This document shows positions 7,807 to 15,120 of a DNA stretch of 22,810 nucleotides, piece after piece; the stretch's first letter is position 1; every line of letters starts with the position of its first letter. This stretch comes from a virus. The DNA lies in IMG/VR virus record IMGVR_UViG_3300023276_001691, positions 1-22,810 of that record; one strand, given 5' to 3'. A model generated the notes under the pieces. It ran no database searches, was not told the origin of the DNA, and saw nothing but the letters and a program-made list of their open reading frames with translations. Position numbers and translations under genes: made by a program.

Positions 7807-8596
7807 TACAGCTTTTATTTATGAGGCAATCATAAGAGAGCTGACAAAAGCTATGGTAGAGGGTGATAAAAAGAAGCAGTCGACCATTGTCAAATTAATT
7901 AGGGAGCACTTCAAGGGTGGCACCGCTTTGGCAAAAGACTTAGATTTATATAAGTCCGTTTTGGAAACCAGAGAAGTAGATAAGTACACTGCCGAAAAGG
8001 TCATCTTTCAGTCTCGCACTATAAAGGGAAATATAGATCCCAAGCAGCTGTTCAGAGAGCAGTCAGCTGTCATTAATGGGATTAATAAAACCATTTCTCC
8101 GGATGTGTTTTCAAATTTTGTTCCAAATTATAAAGACTTGGCTACTATTTCTCTGATATTCAATCCAAAGACAAGGACAAGGCAGAGGATTCTTATGGAA
8201 GGGGAACTTATTGAAAAAATGATCTCCGAGGCGGCCAGAGAAAAAGAGTTGTTAAAACCAATTGATAGATTGACTTATAAAACTTTTGTTAAAAAGTTCA
8301 ATGAAAAATATTCAAATTCTCTTTTACCCGAGCAGTGTGATTTGCTGAAGCATTATGTTTCTTCTTTCGCAGACAACGGGATAGATTTAAAGTTATTTTT
8401 GAATGAAGAGATTCCCAGATTGCTGGAAGGTGTAAGGGGATCACTGGAATTGAGAGAGGTTAGAGAAGACAAGGATATGGAAAACAAAGCAAAAAAGGTT
8501 ATTAACATGCTGGAGAATACCTCTAAGCGATTTGTCGATAACGAGTTTGTGCATGAGATCTTAAAAATCCAGAATCTGGTCAAGGAACTTAAATAA
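7778..8596 (+). CDS. Conserved T4-like phage protein between portal and protease, unknown function
   Basis: This 272-residue protein overlaps the portal gene by 29 bases. The ATG at 7778 lies 10 bases after GGAG (7764-7767); a second ATG at 7784 is possible. It opens with a very basic segment (MKMKHNKKRNTAFIYE) and appears mostly helical, with no membrane segment or catalytic motif. I recall the opening KHNKKRNTAFIYE and the FVPNYKDLATIS segment (about 110-122) as characteristic of a hypothetical family in marine T4-like phages, next to portal genes. Its conserved place suggests a prohead assembly or initiation role, perhaps linking portal and core. That is inference from context. Confidence 0.7.
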   Translation: MKMKHNKKRNTAFIYEAIIRELTKAMVEGDKKKQSTIVKLIREHFKGGTALAKDLDLYKSVLETREVDKYTAEKVIFQSRTIKGNIDPKQLFREQSAVINGINKTISPDVFSNFVPNYKDLATISLIFNPKTRTRQRILMEGELIEKMISEAAREKELLKPIDRLTYKTFVKKFNEKYSNSLLPEQCDLLKHYVSSFADNGIDLKLFLNEEIPRLLEGVRGSLELREVREDKDMENKAKKVINMLENTSKRFVDNEFVHEILKIQNLVKELK

Positions 8597-9147
8597 TGGG
8601 AATATTAGTCAAATTGGGGAACGATTCTGCAGCCCAAACCGTCACATTGGAGTTGAAAGCTAGAAAATCGATCGACGGAAATATTATGATTTTCGACCAC
8701 AACGAGATGGATATTGTTATAATGCCCCAAAAAAGCAAAATTGTAACTTTTGCAAAATATGATTTTTCAGAAACTGTCTACGGTGCCCAAAATAGATTGT
8801 TTGAGTTTCTGAAACGCAAGGGTGTCGTAGATTATGAGACAATCCGAGGTGGAAATGTTTATGGCTCTTTAGAGGGTATGATTCCGACCCCCCAAGACGA
8901 GGGTGTAAATTCGATCGATTATGCTATTTATGGAATTTATAAATTTTTAAAAGAAGAGGCTCCGTACTACAATTATATTGAAGATTATGAAGAAATGTTG
9001 GATGATTATTTTACAAAGCCCACAGATGAGGACTCTACGGAATTGGGGGAAGTTCCCCAATCTACCGAAAAAGGCTCGATCCGCCCTGGGTATACTTACG
9101 CTCCATATTGGATGAGTTATATGCTCGAAGGAAAAGAGAGGAAGTAG
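8596..9147 (+). CDS. Unassigned phage protein in prohead gene cluster
   Basis: The ATG shares its A with the preceding TAA (8594-8596), so the two genes are coupled. AAGGAA (8582-8587) is the ribosome binding site. The 183-residue product begins with a beta-rich region, in which LGNDSAAQTVTLELKARKS and a later VIMPQKSKIVTFAKYDFS suggest a small beta domain. It ends in a tyrosine- and acid-rich stretch (YYNYIEDYEEMLDDYF, about 124-139) and a Trp/Tyr-rich tail. There is no signal peptide, TM segment or known motif. I do not recognise the family. Position between portal and protease suggests involvement in head assembly. Confidence 0.6.
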   Translation: MGILVKLGNDSAAQTVTLELKARKSIDGNIMIFDHNEMDIVIMPQKSKIVTFAKYDFSETVYGAQNRLFEFLKRKGVVDYETIRGGNVYGSLEGMIPTPQDEGVNSIDYAIYGIYKFLKEEAPYYNYIEDYEEMLDDYFTKPTDEDSTELGEVPQSTEKGSIRPGYTYAPYWMSYMLEGKERK

Positions 9148-9446
9148 TGTCTCTACTATATTTTGTTCTAGCATCATACGGAATGACACAGCTTCTTTGC
9201 TACGGCAAGGTGTTTCACAGAATTCGCCCACGAGGTTACTTTTGGTCATGTCCAATGTGTATGGGCTTTTGGGTGGGGATATTTTTATGTGGCATAAGCC
9301 CCTGTACGGAACTATTTATATTTGAGCTATCAGTCGCGAACTTTTTAATTTGCGGGTGTATAAGCTCTGGAACATCATATGTGTTAAATATGATTTTTGG
9401 CGATTCCGGCTTTAAGTTGGACACAAAGGAGCGACGACATGTTTAG
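9147..9446 (+). CDS. Small membrane protein with CPMC motif (DUF1360-like)
   Basis: I place the start at GTG 9147, overlapping the previous TAG by one base and just after GAGAGGA (9135-9141). An ATG at 9108 is in frame, but it is buried in the preceding gene and lacks a ribosome binding site. The product of about 99 residues has a hydrophobic N-terminal stretch, then RPRGYFWSCPMCMGFWVGIF, then two more hydrophobic stretches with several cysteines. A Cys-Pro-x-Cys followed by a Gly-Phe-Trp membrane helix is reminiscent of DUF1360-type membrane proteins found in phages and Bacillus. Function is unknown. A possible promoter-like motif lies inside the gene (9310-9319). Confidence 0.6.
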   Translation: MSLLYFVLASYGMTQLLCYGKVFHRIRPRGYFWSCPMCMGFWVGIFLCGISPCTELFIFELSVANFLICGCISSGTSYVLNMIFGDSGFKLDTKERRHV

Positions 9447-9492
9447 AAGATGGATGCTACGCGGTGTTAGGCGATGCAAAAACGGGTGCTGA
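9439..9492 (+). CDS. Seventeen-codon basic mini-ORF with ideal ribosome binding site
   Basis: ATG at 9439 to TGA at 9490-9492 encodes MFRRWMLRGVRRCKNGC. AAGGAG (9426-9431) sits 7 bases before the ATG, one of the better sites in the window. The start overlaps the end of the upstream gene by 8 bases. The peptide has five arginines, one lysine, two cysteines and two tryptophan/phenylalanine residues, with no acidic residue. It could be a real micro-protein, or a leader ORF that couples translation to the protease gene, whose own site (GAGAGGA, 9501-9507) begins 9 bases after this stop. No homology can be claimed at this size. Confidence 0.4.
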   Translation: MFRRWMLRGVRRCKNGC

Positions 9493-9514
9493 CTATTTTA
9501 GAGAGGATTAAGGA

Positions 9515-10132
9515 ATGAGCAAGGTTTTATTGAGAGAATATTATGCTTTGTGTGAAGGCGGTGTCTGCCAAGACCTCCTCACAGAGGCAGAGAAAATAGA
9601 TATACAAAAAAATGGTGCAATGTACCTTACCGGGCTGATGCAGTGTGCTGCAAAGCCCAATGGGAATATGAGAGTGTACCCAGAAGATATTTTAATCAGA
9701 GAAGTGAAAAATTATCAAAAACTCGTAAAAGAAAATCGTGCACTTGGGGAGCTGGATCATCCCGATGATTCGGTTATTAACTTAAAAAATGCTTCCCACA
9801 TTGTAACAAACATTTGGATGGAAGGACCGGAGGTCAAAGGCACAGTTAAAGTACTGGACACCCCTTCGGGAAAAATACTGCGATCACTGGTTGAAGGCGG
9901 GTGTCAACTCGGAATTTCTTCTAGGGGTCTTGGGTCCGTAAGAGAAATGCATGACGGCTGTGTCGCAGTTGAAGAGGATTTTCAGCTTATTTGTTTTGAT
10001 TTTGTATCAGAACCGTCAACACCAAACGCTTTTATGAACCTTCGAGAGGGCAAGCAATATAAAGAGCCAAACATTTTTACAAAAGCCGATAGAATTAACA
10101 GAGCTTTAAACAGCATCTTGGGAGATAAATAA
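9515..10132 (+). CDS. 21: Prohead maturation protease (gp21-like)
   Basis: The 205-residue protein is a serine protease of the T4 gp21 type. The catalytic histidine is in GELDHPD (H82) and the nucleophile in LGISSRGLG (S135 or S136). The segment CFDFVSEPSTPNAFM (about 164-178) is characteristic of the family. Length is close to T4 gp21 (about 212). It is made inside the prohead core, self-activates, cleaves scaffold and capsid proteins after (I/L)-x-E, and then degrades. Fitting substrates are present in this window, in the scaffold (15633-16640) and capsid (16663-18390) proteins. The ATG is 7 bases after GAGAGGA. Confidence 0.93.
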   Translation: MSKVLLREYYALCEGGVCQDLLTEAEKIDIQKNGAMYLTGLMQCAAKPNGNMRVYPEDILIREVKNYQKLVKENRALGELDHPDDSVINLKNASHIVTNIWMEGPEVKGTVKVLDTPSGKILRSLVEGGCQLGISSRGLGSVREMHDGCVAVEEDFQLICFDFVSEPSTPNAFMNLREGKQYKEPNIFTKADRINRALNSILGDK

Positions 10133-10133
10133 A

Positions 10134-10583
10134 ATGAACAACAAGTGGTCAAGCAACGACAAAAATCAATTGATTTTTGAGAATTTTAGAAAATTTATGA
10201 AAGAAGGTGAGTTTTCACCAGTTGTGGCATCATCTGTGAAAGACTTCATCCTCGGCGGAAAAATGGAAAAAAGAAAATATAGCAACATCCCGGTTTATGT
10301 TCTTGCGAGAGTAGTCCGAATCAACCGCAAAGATCTTGAGAAAATGACAAAAGAAGATGGTATCGAAGAGATAGTCAAATTAATGAATACCTTCGACGAA
10401 GATGGCAGTGTTAGTAGAGCCACTAAGGGCAAAAAATTGAGCGATATAATGAAAATAAGGGAATTTGTAGAATGGTATTTGGATAAGAAGAAAGAAGAGG
10501 GACAAAAATTAGTAAATTTCACGGACGATGAAATGTCGGACGATGAAATGTCGGACGAAGAACTATACAAGGATATTCTTTAA
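10134..10583 (+). CDS. Small charged protein after protease, probable prohead or internal protein
   Basis: The ATG at 10134 follows the protease stop by one base. The 149-residue product begins with LIFENFRKFMKEGEFS (about residues 13-28), which resembles the short aromatic/basic helices that target proteins into the core of T4-like proheads. This comparison is by eye. The middle is helical and basic. The C-terminus is strongly acidic and contains a perfect DNA duplication of 15 bases (10524-10538 and 10539-10553) giving DDEMS twice, then DEE. I do not recognise a family. Neighbours on both sides argue for a head assembly or internal-protein role. Confidence 0.55.
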   Translation: MNNKWSSNDKNQLIFENFRKFMKEGEFSPVVASSVKDFILGGKMEKRKYSNIPVYVLARVVRINRKDLEKMTKEDGIEEIVKLMNTFDEDGSVSRATKGKKLSDIMKIREFVEWYLDKKKEEGQKLVNFTDDEMSDDEMSDEELYKDIL

Positions 10584-11012
10584 ATGAAAAAACAAGAACT
10601 ACAAAAAATTTTAAAGCCCCTCATCAAAGAGTGTATCAAAGAGGTTGTCTTTGAAGAAGGTGTACTATCCGGACTCATCAGAGAGGTAGCCACGGGGTTA
10701 AATTCTCAACCGCTTGTTACGGAAACTCAAGAAGTATCGCCCAAAAACCAAGAATTTGCAAGAAGGAGGCAAGTTGAGTTGCAAGAGGAATCTAGATCCG
10801 CCATGGAAGCGAAGAAAAGGAAGCTAGAGGAGTCACTGGGGGGTGGATTCGGCGGCATATTTGATAGTGTTGAACCCCTCTCGAAAGGCGGCACAGTCAG
10901 CGAGTCTAAAACTCAGGGGCCATTGTCTGGATATGCCCCCACAGACGCGGGTGTAGATATTTCCGCGATAATGTCATTAGGTGGAGCAAGAATCTGGAAA
11001 AACATGAATTAG
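10584..11012 (+). CDS. Unassigned phage-conserved protein, probable head assembly or internal protein
   Basis: The ATG abuts the previous TAA directly. The 142-residue product starts with an amphipathic helix (about residues 1-38) that includes LKPLIKECIKEVVFEEGVL. I recall this pattern from hypothetical proteins in marine T4-like phages. A charged helical section follows (about 55-85), then a Gly/Phe-rich segment and a loose C-terminus. It contains L-x-E and I-x-E triplets (for example I-K-E in the leader, L-Q-E and L-E-E later), so it could be a substrate of the prohead protease, but such triplets are common. No enzyme motif is visible. It closes the first head gene block; a short non-coding gap follows. 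Confidence 0.55.
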   Translation: MKKQELQKILKPLIKECIKEVVFEEGVLSGLIREVATGLNSQPLVTETQEVSPKNQEFARRRQVELQEESRSAMEAKKRKLEESLGGGFGGIFDSVEPLSKGGTVSESKTQGPLSGYAPTDAGVDISAIMSLGGARIWKNMN

Positions 11013-11065
11013 CAATCCATTTTGTGCACACATAAAGATAAAAAAACAAAAAAAACACATTTGAG

Positions 11066-11078
11066 ATAGTATTTATAT
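11066..11078 (+). promoter_or_regulatory. Candidate late promoter element, copy 2
   Basis: ATAGTATTTATAT lies in the 85-base gap before the fibre gene. Its G (in place of the usual C) is 29 bases before the ATG at 11098. It is the most divergent of the five gap copies (G-T-A for C-T-A). The gap also carries a poly-A-rich stretch (about 11036-11055) and no obvious terminator. Confidence 0.35.
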
Positions 11079-11097
11079 GGAAGAGGATTCCTGAGTA

Positions 11098-13680
11098 ATG
11101 TCGAGATTTAGACCGAGCAGAAACTATGTCAATGGTAAGGTTGTGTTCGATGGCGGACCCGTCGATATAGCTGGAGACCTCATCGTCTCTGGCACGATTA
11201 CTGCCAACGAGTACAATGTCAATGTCATAAATACAAATGTGACACATATAGACGCCGATGGTAATACGAAATTCGGTGATACTCCGGACGACACCCATCA
11301 GTTTACAGGATCTGTGTTTATTAACGGTCCTTTGTCCGCTAGCAGCATTATAGGCGGCGGATCAACCACTCCTGGCGGAGCAGATACCAATATCCAATAT
11401 AATAATGCAGGCGCCTTCGGCGGTTCTGCCAATTTTACTTGGAATAATGCATCCAGCACAGTAACAATAAGTGGAGATTTGAGCGGATCAGGAAACATAT
11501 CCGGGTCAGCTTTTTATGGCGATGGTTCAAATTTAACGGGAATCACAACCACATCACCAACGGGAAAAATGCTGTATGTTGATATAGTCAACGGCAATGA
11601 CGGCACGGCGACAAGGGGCGATGCCAATAGTCCCTATTTGACTGTAGCGGCAGCACTTTCCGATGCCTTAGCACAGGATGCAGTAATAGTGAGGCCGGGC
11701 ACTTATACCGAATCTGGATTAACCCTATCTTCTAGTGTCACTCTAATTGGCGAAGGAGGCTGGAGAAATACTCAAATTGGTGATCACTCTGCAACTCAAA
11801 ACATTTTAGAAGTCGAAGGACTATCTCAAGTTGATGGGATAACCTTTTTGGTGCCAAGTTCTTCAGCTGGGTATAGCGGAGTATTTTACAGCGGCTCCGC
11901 TGATCCCACGTTCTCTATATATAATTGTAATATGTTCGGGAATGCCTCAACTGGCCAGGGGATAGGAATCAATAAAACCGGTATCGGAAAAATCATCGGA
12001 GCAGAAATTCGATGCGATCAGGGCGGATTATCGCATGTTCTGAAGGTGGATTCTGGAACAACAGCCCTTGAATCGATACATGTCCCGCCAAGTAGCGGAG
12101 ATATAGATTCGGTCGCTTTCGCCACTGGCTCAGGAAGATTCCAGCTAGTTGATTTAAACGTTGACAGCCCAAATGTTACCGATGCCCTCTATTGTGACGA
12201 TTCTTCTACAACTCTCATATTCGGAATAAATACATTTAATATAACAAACAGTGTGCATATAGCATCTAACGATGCCTCCGTTACTATCAACGGCGGACAG
12301 ATGGACGAGACGGGTTTCGCTGTGCTTGCTGATCCATCTCTGACCCTCAATAATGGAAAGGTCAGAATTACTGCGAATCACAACTCGAACTATAGCTTCA
12401 ACCCCGCCGCCGCAGGCGCAGATTTCGGATTATCGTTCTTTCAAGAAGGCGATCTAACAAGATTTCCTCAACAACGTGCCTTCGGTGTCGATTCTGCTTT
12501 TGGATTCGCAGAACGGGGAAGCAAACTATTCTCTGGGCGAGGACCATCATATTCAACCGGAATAAGGGTAATAACAACAGACAATACAGCGGGACCAGTG
12601 TCAGATGGTGGAGGCTTCGTAGACGAATCAACTTCTGCTAGATCTAGAACTGCAAGCACATTTACCTTTCAGGGCACATTGCCAAATCATACCATCTTGT
12701 GGACCACGGAAAGGCTAGATCCGGCAGGCTCTAACTTGAAACATTGGGGGATTCAAATGCAGCAGGCACTCGCCGGTCTGGGCGGCTCATATGTGATAGA
12801 AATATGGAATGGGGCATCCTGGACAGAGGTTAACTGTATGGCGACATCGGAAGCCGAAACTTATCGATATGCCGACAATTTTTTCTTAAGGGCAAATAGT
12901 ACAGAAATAATGAGATTTGGGATAGACGACAGTACGACATGGGCAACAAAGACTATCGTGGTGGGTGCTGATTCTATAACCGGATACTGGATTCGAGCAA
13001 GAATCGCCACGACTGTGACCACTTTGCCAACCTTTCAGAGATGGTGGGTTGCCCCGTCTTTCACTTTGATTAATACCGAGGGTCAAAGGACAGCAATGGG
13101 GCTTTCTCAGTGGAAGGAAACACTGGTGGGTTCCGGCAACATTTTTGGAGAATCTGGCGGTGTAGTTAATGCCAGCATCCCAGTCGGATCAGGGGGTCTT
13201 CCCACCGGCTGGAATCAGGTTCTATTAAATGCAGAACTAAATGGAAATGGTGATGCAATTTATTTTCAATTTCCGCTTCCAAACGGTGTCTGTACAGCAT
13301 ATCCAGTAAATATAAAGGCAGTATATTCCCTCAATCCAGTGGGCACTACCCCGCCAGACATGATTTGTTCTTTTTTGCCCGCTGAAGTTGCTGAAAATCT
13401 AATTGCAGATCCAGCAGGAGGAATTCCTCCTGTTCCAAGGTTGATAGCCAGCACAGATTCACTTACAGCGAATCCTGCACAGACATCTTCTGTGGCAGTT
13501 CCAAATAACATTGCTAACAAGTTAAGCATTATCGACTTTGGCGGCTTCGATATCTCTCCTTATTATGAGGATGATATCATGGTCATGCGCATTGAGATGG
13601 ATAACGGAAATGGCGGCGATGTCGTCATTTGGTCTCTCATTATTGAAGGTGTCATATTCTCAGACGGAAAAAATATTTAG
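11098..13680 (+). CDS. Large beta-helix fibre or appendage protein
   Basis: The 860-residue product is rich in Ser, Thr, Gly and Asn, as virion fibres are. Residues about 1-75 hold a head/tail attachment-like segment (GDLIVSGTITANEYNVNV...THQFTGS). A fibre-type motif SGSAFYGDGSNLTGI follows at about 135-149. From about 158, LYVDIVNGNDGTATRGD begins a pectin-lyase-like parallel beta-helix that runs to about 430 (VIVRPGTYTESGLTLSSSV is a typical early rung). The rest contains a domain with GYWIRARIATTVTTLPTF (about 627-644), a type seen in aquatic phage structural proteins, and a beta-rich C-terminus. It probably binds or degrades a host surface glycan, but no catalytic residues can be assigned. 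Its place inside the head genes also allows a head-attached fibre. Confidence 0.75.
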   Translation: MSRFRPSRNYVNGKVVFDGGPVDIAGDLIVSGTITANEYNVNVINTNVTHIDADGNTKFGDTPDDTHQFTGSVFINGPLSASSIIGGGSTTPGGADTNIQYNNAGAFGGSANFTWNNASSTVTISGDLSGSGNISGSAFYGDGSNLTGITTTSPTGKMLYVDIVNGNDGTATRGDANSPYLTVAAALSDALAQDAVIVRPGTYTESGLTLSSSVTLIGEGGWRNTQIGDHSATQNILEVEGLSQVDGITFLVPSSSAGYSGVFYSGSADPTFSIYNCNMFGNASTGQGIGINKTGIGKIIGAEIRCDQGGLSHVLKVDSGTTALESIHVPPSSGDIDSVAFATGSGRFQLVDLNVDSPNVTDALYCDDSSTTLIFGINTFNITNSVHIASNDASVTINGGQMDETGFAVLADPSLTLNNGKVRITANHNSNYSFNPAAAGADFGLSFFQEGDLTRFPQQRAFGVDSAFGFAERGSKLFSGRGPSYSTGIRVITTDNTAGPVSDGGGFVDESTSARSRTASTFTFQGTLPNHTILWTTERLDPAGSNLKHWGIQMQQALAGLGGSYVIEIWNGASWTEVNCMATSEAETYRYADNFFLRANSTEIMRFGIDDSTTWATKTIVVGADSITGYWIRARIATTVTTLPTFQRWWVAPSFTLINTEGQRTAMGLSQWKETLVGSGNIFGESGGVVNASIPVGSGGLPTGWNQVLLNAELNGNGDAIYFQFPLPNGVCTAYPVNIKAVYSLNPVGTTPPDMICSFLPAEVAENLIADPAGGIPPVPRLIASTDSLTANPAQTSSVAVPNNIANKLSIIDFGGFDISPYYEDDIMVMRIEMDNGNGGDVVIWSLIIEGVIFSDGKNI

Positions 13681-13689
13681 GAAAACATC

Positions 13690-14454
13690 ATGGCAGGAAC
13701 ATTCGATCTATTATATACTCAAAATTTTACAGCAACAGATACAATAGTTGTTAACCACGGACTTGATCGCTATCAGGTTGGGATAATAGTTAATGTTGAC
13801 GGTGTGGTCAGAAATGATCTACTTCAATCGATAACCTTGGACCCTGTTGACCCAAGAAATTCTCTAACAATTGTAATGGACTCTTCCCAAACGGGGGCTG
13901 TAAAGATAGTGGATTCTGACTATTCTTGGGCAAACATGCCAACACCAGAAGGAGCAGTATCTATCGAATCATTGCCGTCTTTGGTAAATCACGGAAGTGC
14001 AGCATCGGCACCAGCCTCACCTCCTCCTTCTGCAGGAGACACCTACTACGACACGACTATCAACTCTCAAATGGTTTATGATGGAACTCGCTCAAAATGG
14101 CTCTCCGTGGAGTCTTGCACATTTCAATATGCATCGAATAAAGATATGGAAAATCAATATCTCTATATGCCGGGTAATTTGCAGGGTAGCAGTACTAGGG
14201 GATATGCAATCCCTCTTGATGCAACCATTGTCGCCATTGGTTATACGAGGGACAATGCATCCGATACACCAACTTTTCAGGTCCACTCGAACGGCTCTTC
14301 GGTGGCCACAATAGCAAGTGCTGCAAGTGTCACGGAAGGCATAGACAGTACTATAGATGTTGATATCACCGCAGCCGAGCACATTATTGGGTATGTCTCT
14401 GGTGACAAAGCAAAGCACCCTTCTTTCTGGGTGAGACTAAAGTGGAGAAGATAA
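13690..14454 (+). CDS. Fibre or receptor-tip-like virion protein
   Basis: The 254-residue protein starts 9 bases after the fibre gene, with a ribosome binding site (AGGAAAA) overlapping the upstream stop. The N-terminal ~95 residues are beta-rich, a possible attachment domain. Residues about 111-140 (PPPSAGDTYYDTTINSQMVYDGTRSKWL) match a short element common near the distal ends of phage fibres and tailspikes. The C-terminal ~110 residues form a beta-rich domain (LPGN-like turn, PLDATIVAIGYTRDN, ending WVRLKWRR) that is a plausible receptor-contact or trimerisation domain. It probably works with the large fibre upstream, for example as its tip. The family is inferred from motif style, not from a database match. 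Confidence 0.65.
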   Translation: MAGTFDLLYTQNFTATDTIVVNHGLDRYQVGIIVNVDGVVRNDLLQSITLDPVDPRNSLTIVMDSSQTGAVKIVDSDYSWANMPTPEGAVSIESLPSLVNHGSAASAPASPPPSAGDTYYDTTINSQMVYDGTRSKWLSVESCTFQYASNKDMENQYLYMPGNLQGSSTRGYAIPLDATIVAIGYTRDNASDTPTFQVHSNGSSVATIASAASVTEGIDSTIDVDITAAEHIIGYVSGDKAKHPSFWVRLKWRR

Positions 14455-14455
14455 A

Positions 14456-14848
14456 ATGAGCATGGAAAGAATTAAAGATGGCATTATTTCATCGATTAAA
14501 GAGCAGATGGACTATCGTCTAGAGAACGGCTATGTCGTTGCTGAGTATCCAAGCGAAAGCGGGAAATACTTTTGTTGCAACGGGGAAGCTCAAAATAGGT
14601 GGCTGACACTATCGATGATGGATCAGCGGGGCTTAATTTCTTATCCCCACAGGGTGGAAACACATGATGAAAGGTCAAGCTACGATATAACTAGCAGTTC
14701 CGATTTGACATCATTCCTGTCAGCAATTTTCTCAGAAGTCACTTTAGAGCGCACCCGTGCACAGGGCTATATAGACGAAATTCTTGCTGCAAATGGTGAA
14801 AGTGAATCTTTGGCAAAATTAAACGCATATATAAATTTAAATACATAA
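14456..14848 (+). CDS. Small fibre-associated protein, possibly DUF4376-like
   Basis: This 130-residue protein begins one base after the previous stop, 8 bases after GGAG (14444-14447). The segment from about residue 38 (YFCCNGEAQNRWLTL) through a middle Tyr-Asp-containing strand to a long C-terminal helix rich in Ala/Glu/Arg has the outline of DUF4376-type domains found in tail-fibre proteins: a Trp-containing loop, a short beta strand with charged residues, and a helical hairpin. The resemblance is weak and by eye. Position directly after two fibre genes makes a fibre assembly, chaperone or tip role plausible. Confidence 0.5.
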   Translation: MSMERIKDGIISSIKEQMDYRLENGYVVAEYPSESGKYFCCNGEAQNRWLTLSMMDQRGLISYPHRVETHDERSSYDITSSSDLTSFLSAIFSEVTLERTRAQGYIDEILAANGESESLAKLNAYINLNT

Positions 14849-14860
14849 ATGGAGTAAGAG

Positions 14861-15082
14861 ATGGCTAAAAAAGCAGTAAATGTATCGACCAGACCAAGAG
14901 GCAGGAACGATAACCAAATGAGAATGATAAAGAGATTTATGAAAAAGGTAAAAAAAGAAAGAGTTATTGAACAGTACCGGGAGAATCAATATTATGAGAA
15001 GCCCTCCGTTGTTCGAGCCAGAGCTGCCAAGAGGAAAAGGAGAGTTTTGGACAAGTTGAGAGAAAAAGAGAAAAATTCATAA
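14861..15082 (+). CDS. rpsU: Ribosomal protein bS21 homologue encoded by phage
   Basis: The 73-residue, extremely basic product matches bacterial ribosomal protein bS21. It has a helix (MIKRFMKKVKKERVIEQYRE, residues 22-41), then the family hallmark YYEKPSVVRARAAKRKRR (44-61) and a basic tail. Cellular bS21 proteins carry the same (F/Y)YEKP followed by K/R-rich helix and are 55-85 residues long. bS21 sits on the 30S platform near the anti-Shine-Dalgarno end of 16S rRNA and acts in initiation. Phage-encoded bS21 has been reported in aquatic phages, including a pelagiphage. Here it is embedded in the virion operon, with GGAG (14851-14854) 6 bases before the ATG. It could bias late translation toward phage messages; that function is inferred. 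The short N-terminal region differs from bacterial bS21. Confidence 0.85.
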   Translation: MAKKAVNVSTRPRGRNDNQMRMIKRFMKKVKKERVIEQYRENQYYEKPSVVRARAAKRKRRVLDKLREKEKNS

Positions 15083-15087
15083 AATAA

Positions 15088-15100
15088 AAACTATTTATAT
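15088..15100 (+). promoter_or_regulatory. Candidate late promoter element, copy 3
   Basis: AAACTATTTATAT lies in the 38-base gap after the bS21 gene, with its C 30 bases before the ATG at 15121. It matches the shared motif exactly, and TTGGAG (15105-15110) follows as ribosome binding site. Confidence 0.45.
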
Positions 15101-15120
15101 AAAATTGGAGTTTTTAATAA

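Noticed and set aside
9108-9146. ATG start 39 bases upstream for the CPMC membrane protein.
   Set aside because: It lies in the preceding gene without a ribosome binding site, while GTG 9147 follows GAGAGGA and overlaps the stop by one base.
11069-11077. TATAAATA, the T4 late promoter word, on the minus strand opposite TATTTATA.
   Set aside because: No minus-strand gene exists in the window to be served, and the + strand reading recurs at fixed distance from starts, so the + orientation is preferred.
11298-13529. Several minus-strand open frames opposite the fibre gene, and similar ones opposite portal, scaffold and capsid genes.
   Set aside because: They lie wholly inside strong + strand genes, have low-complexity or unnatural composition, and lack ribosome binding sites; they mirror the coding strand.
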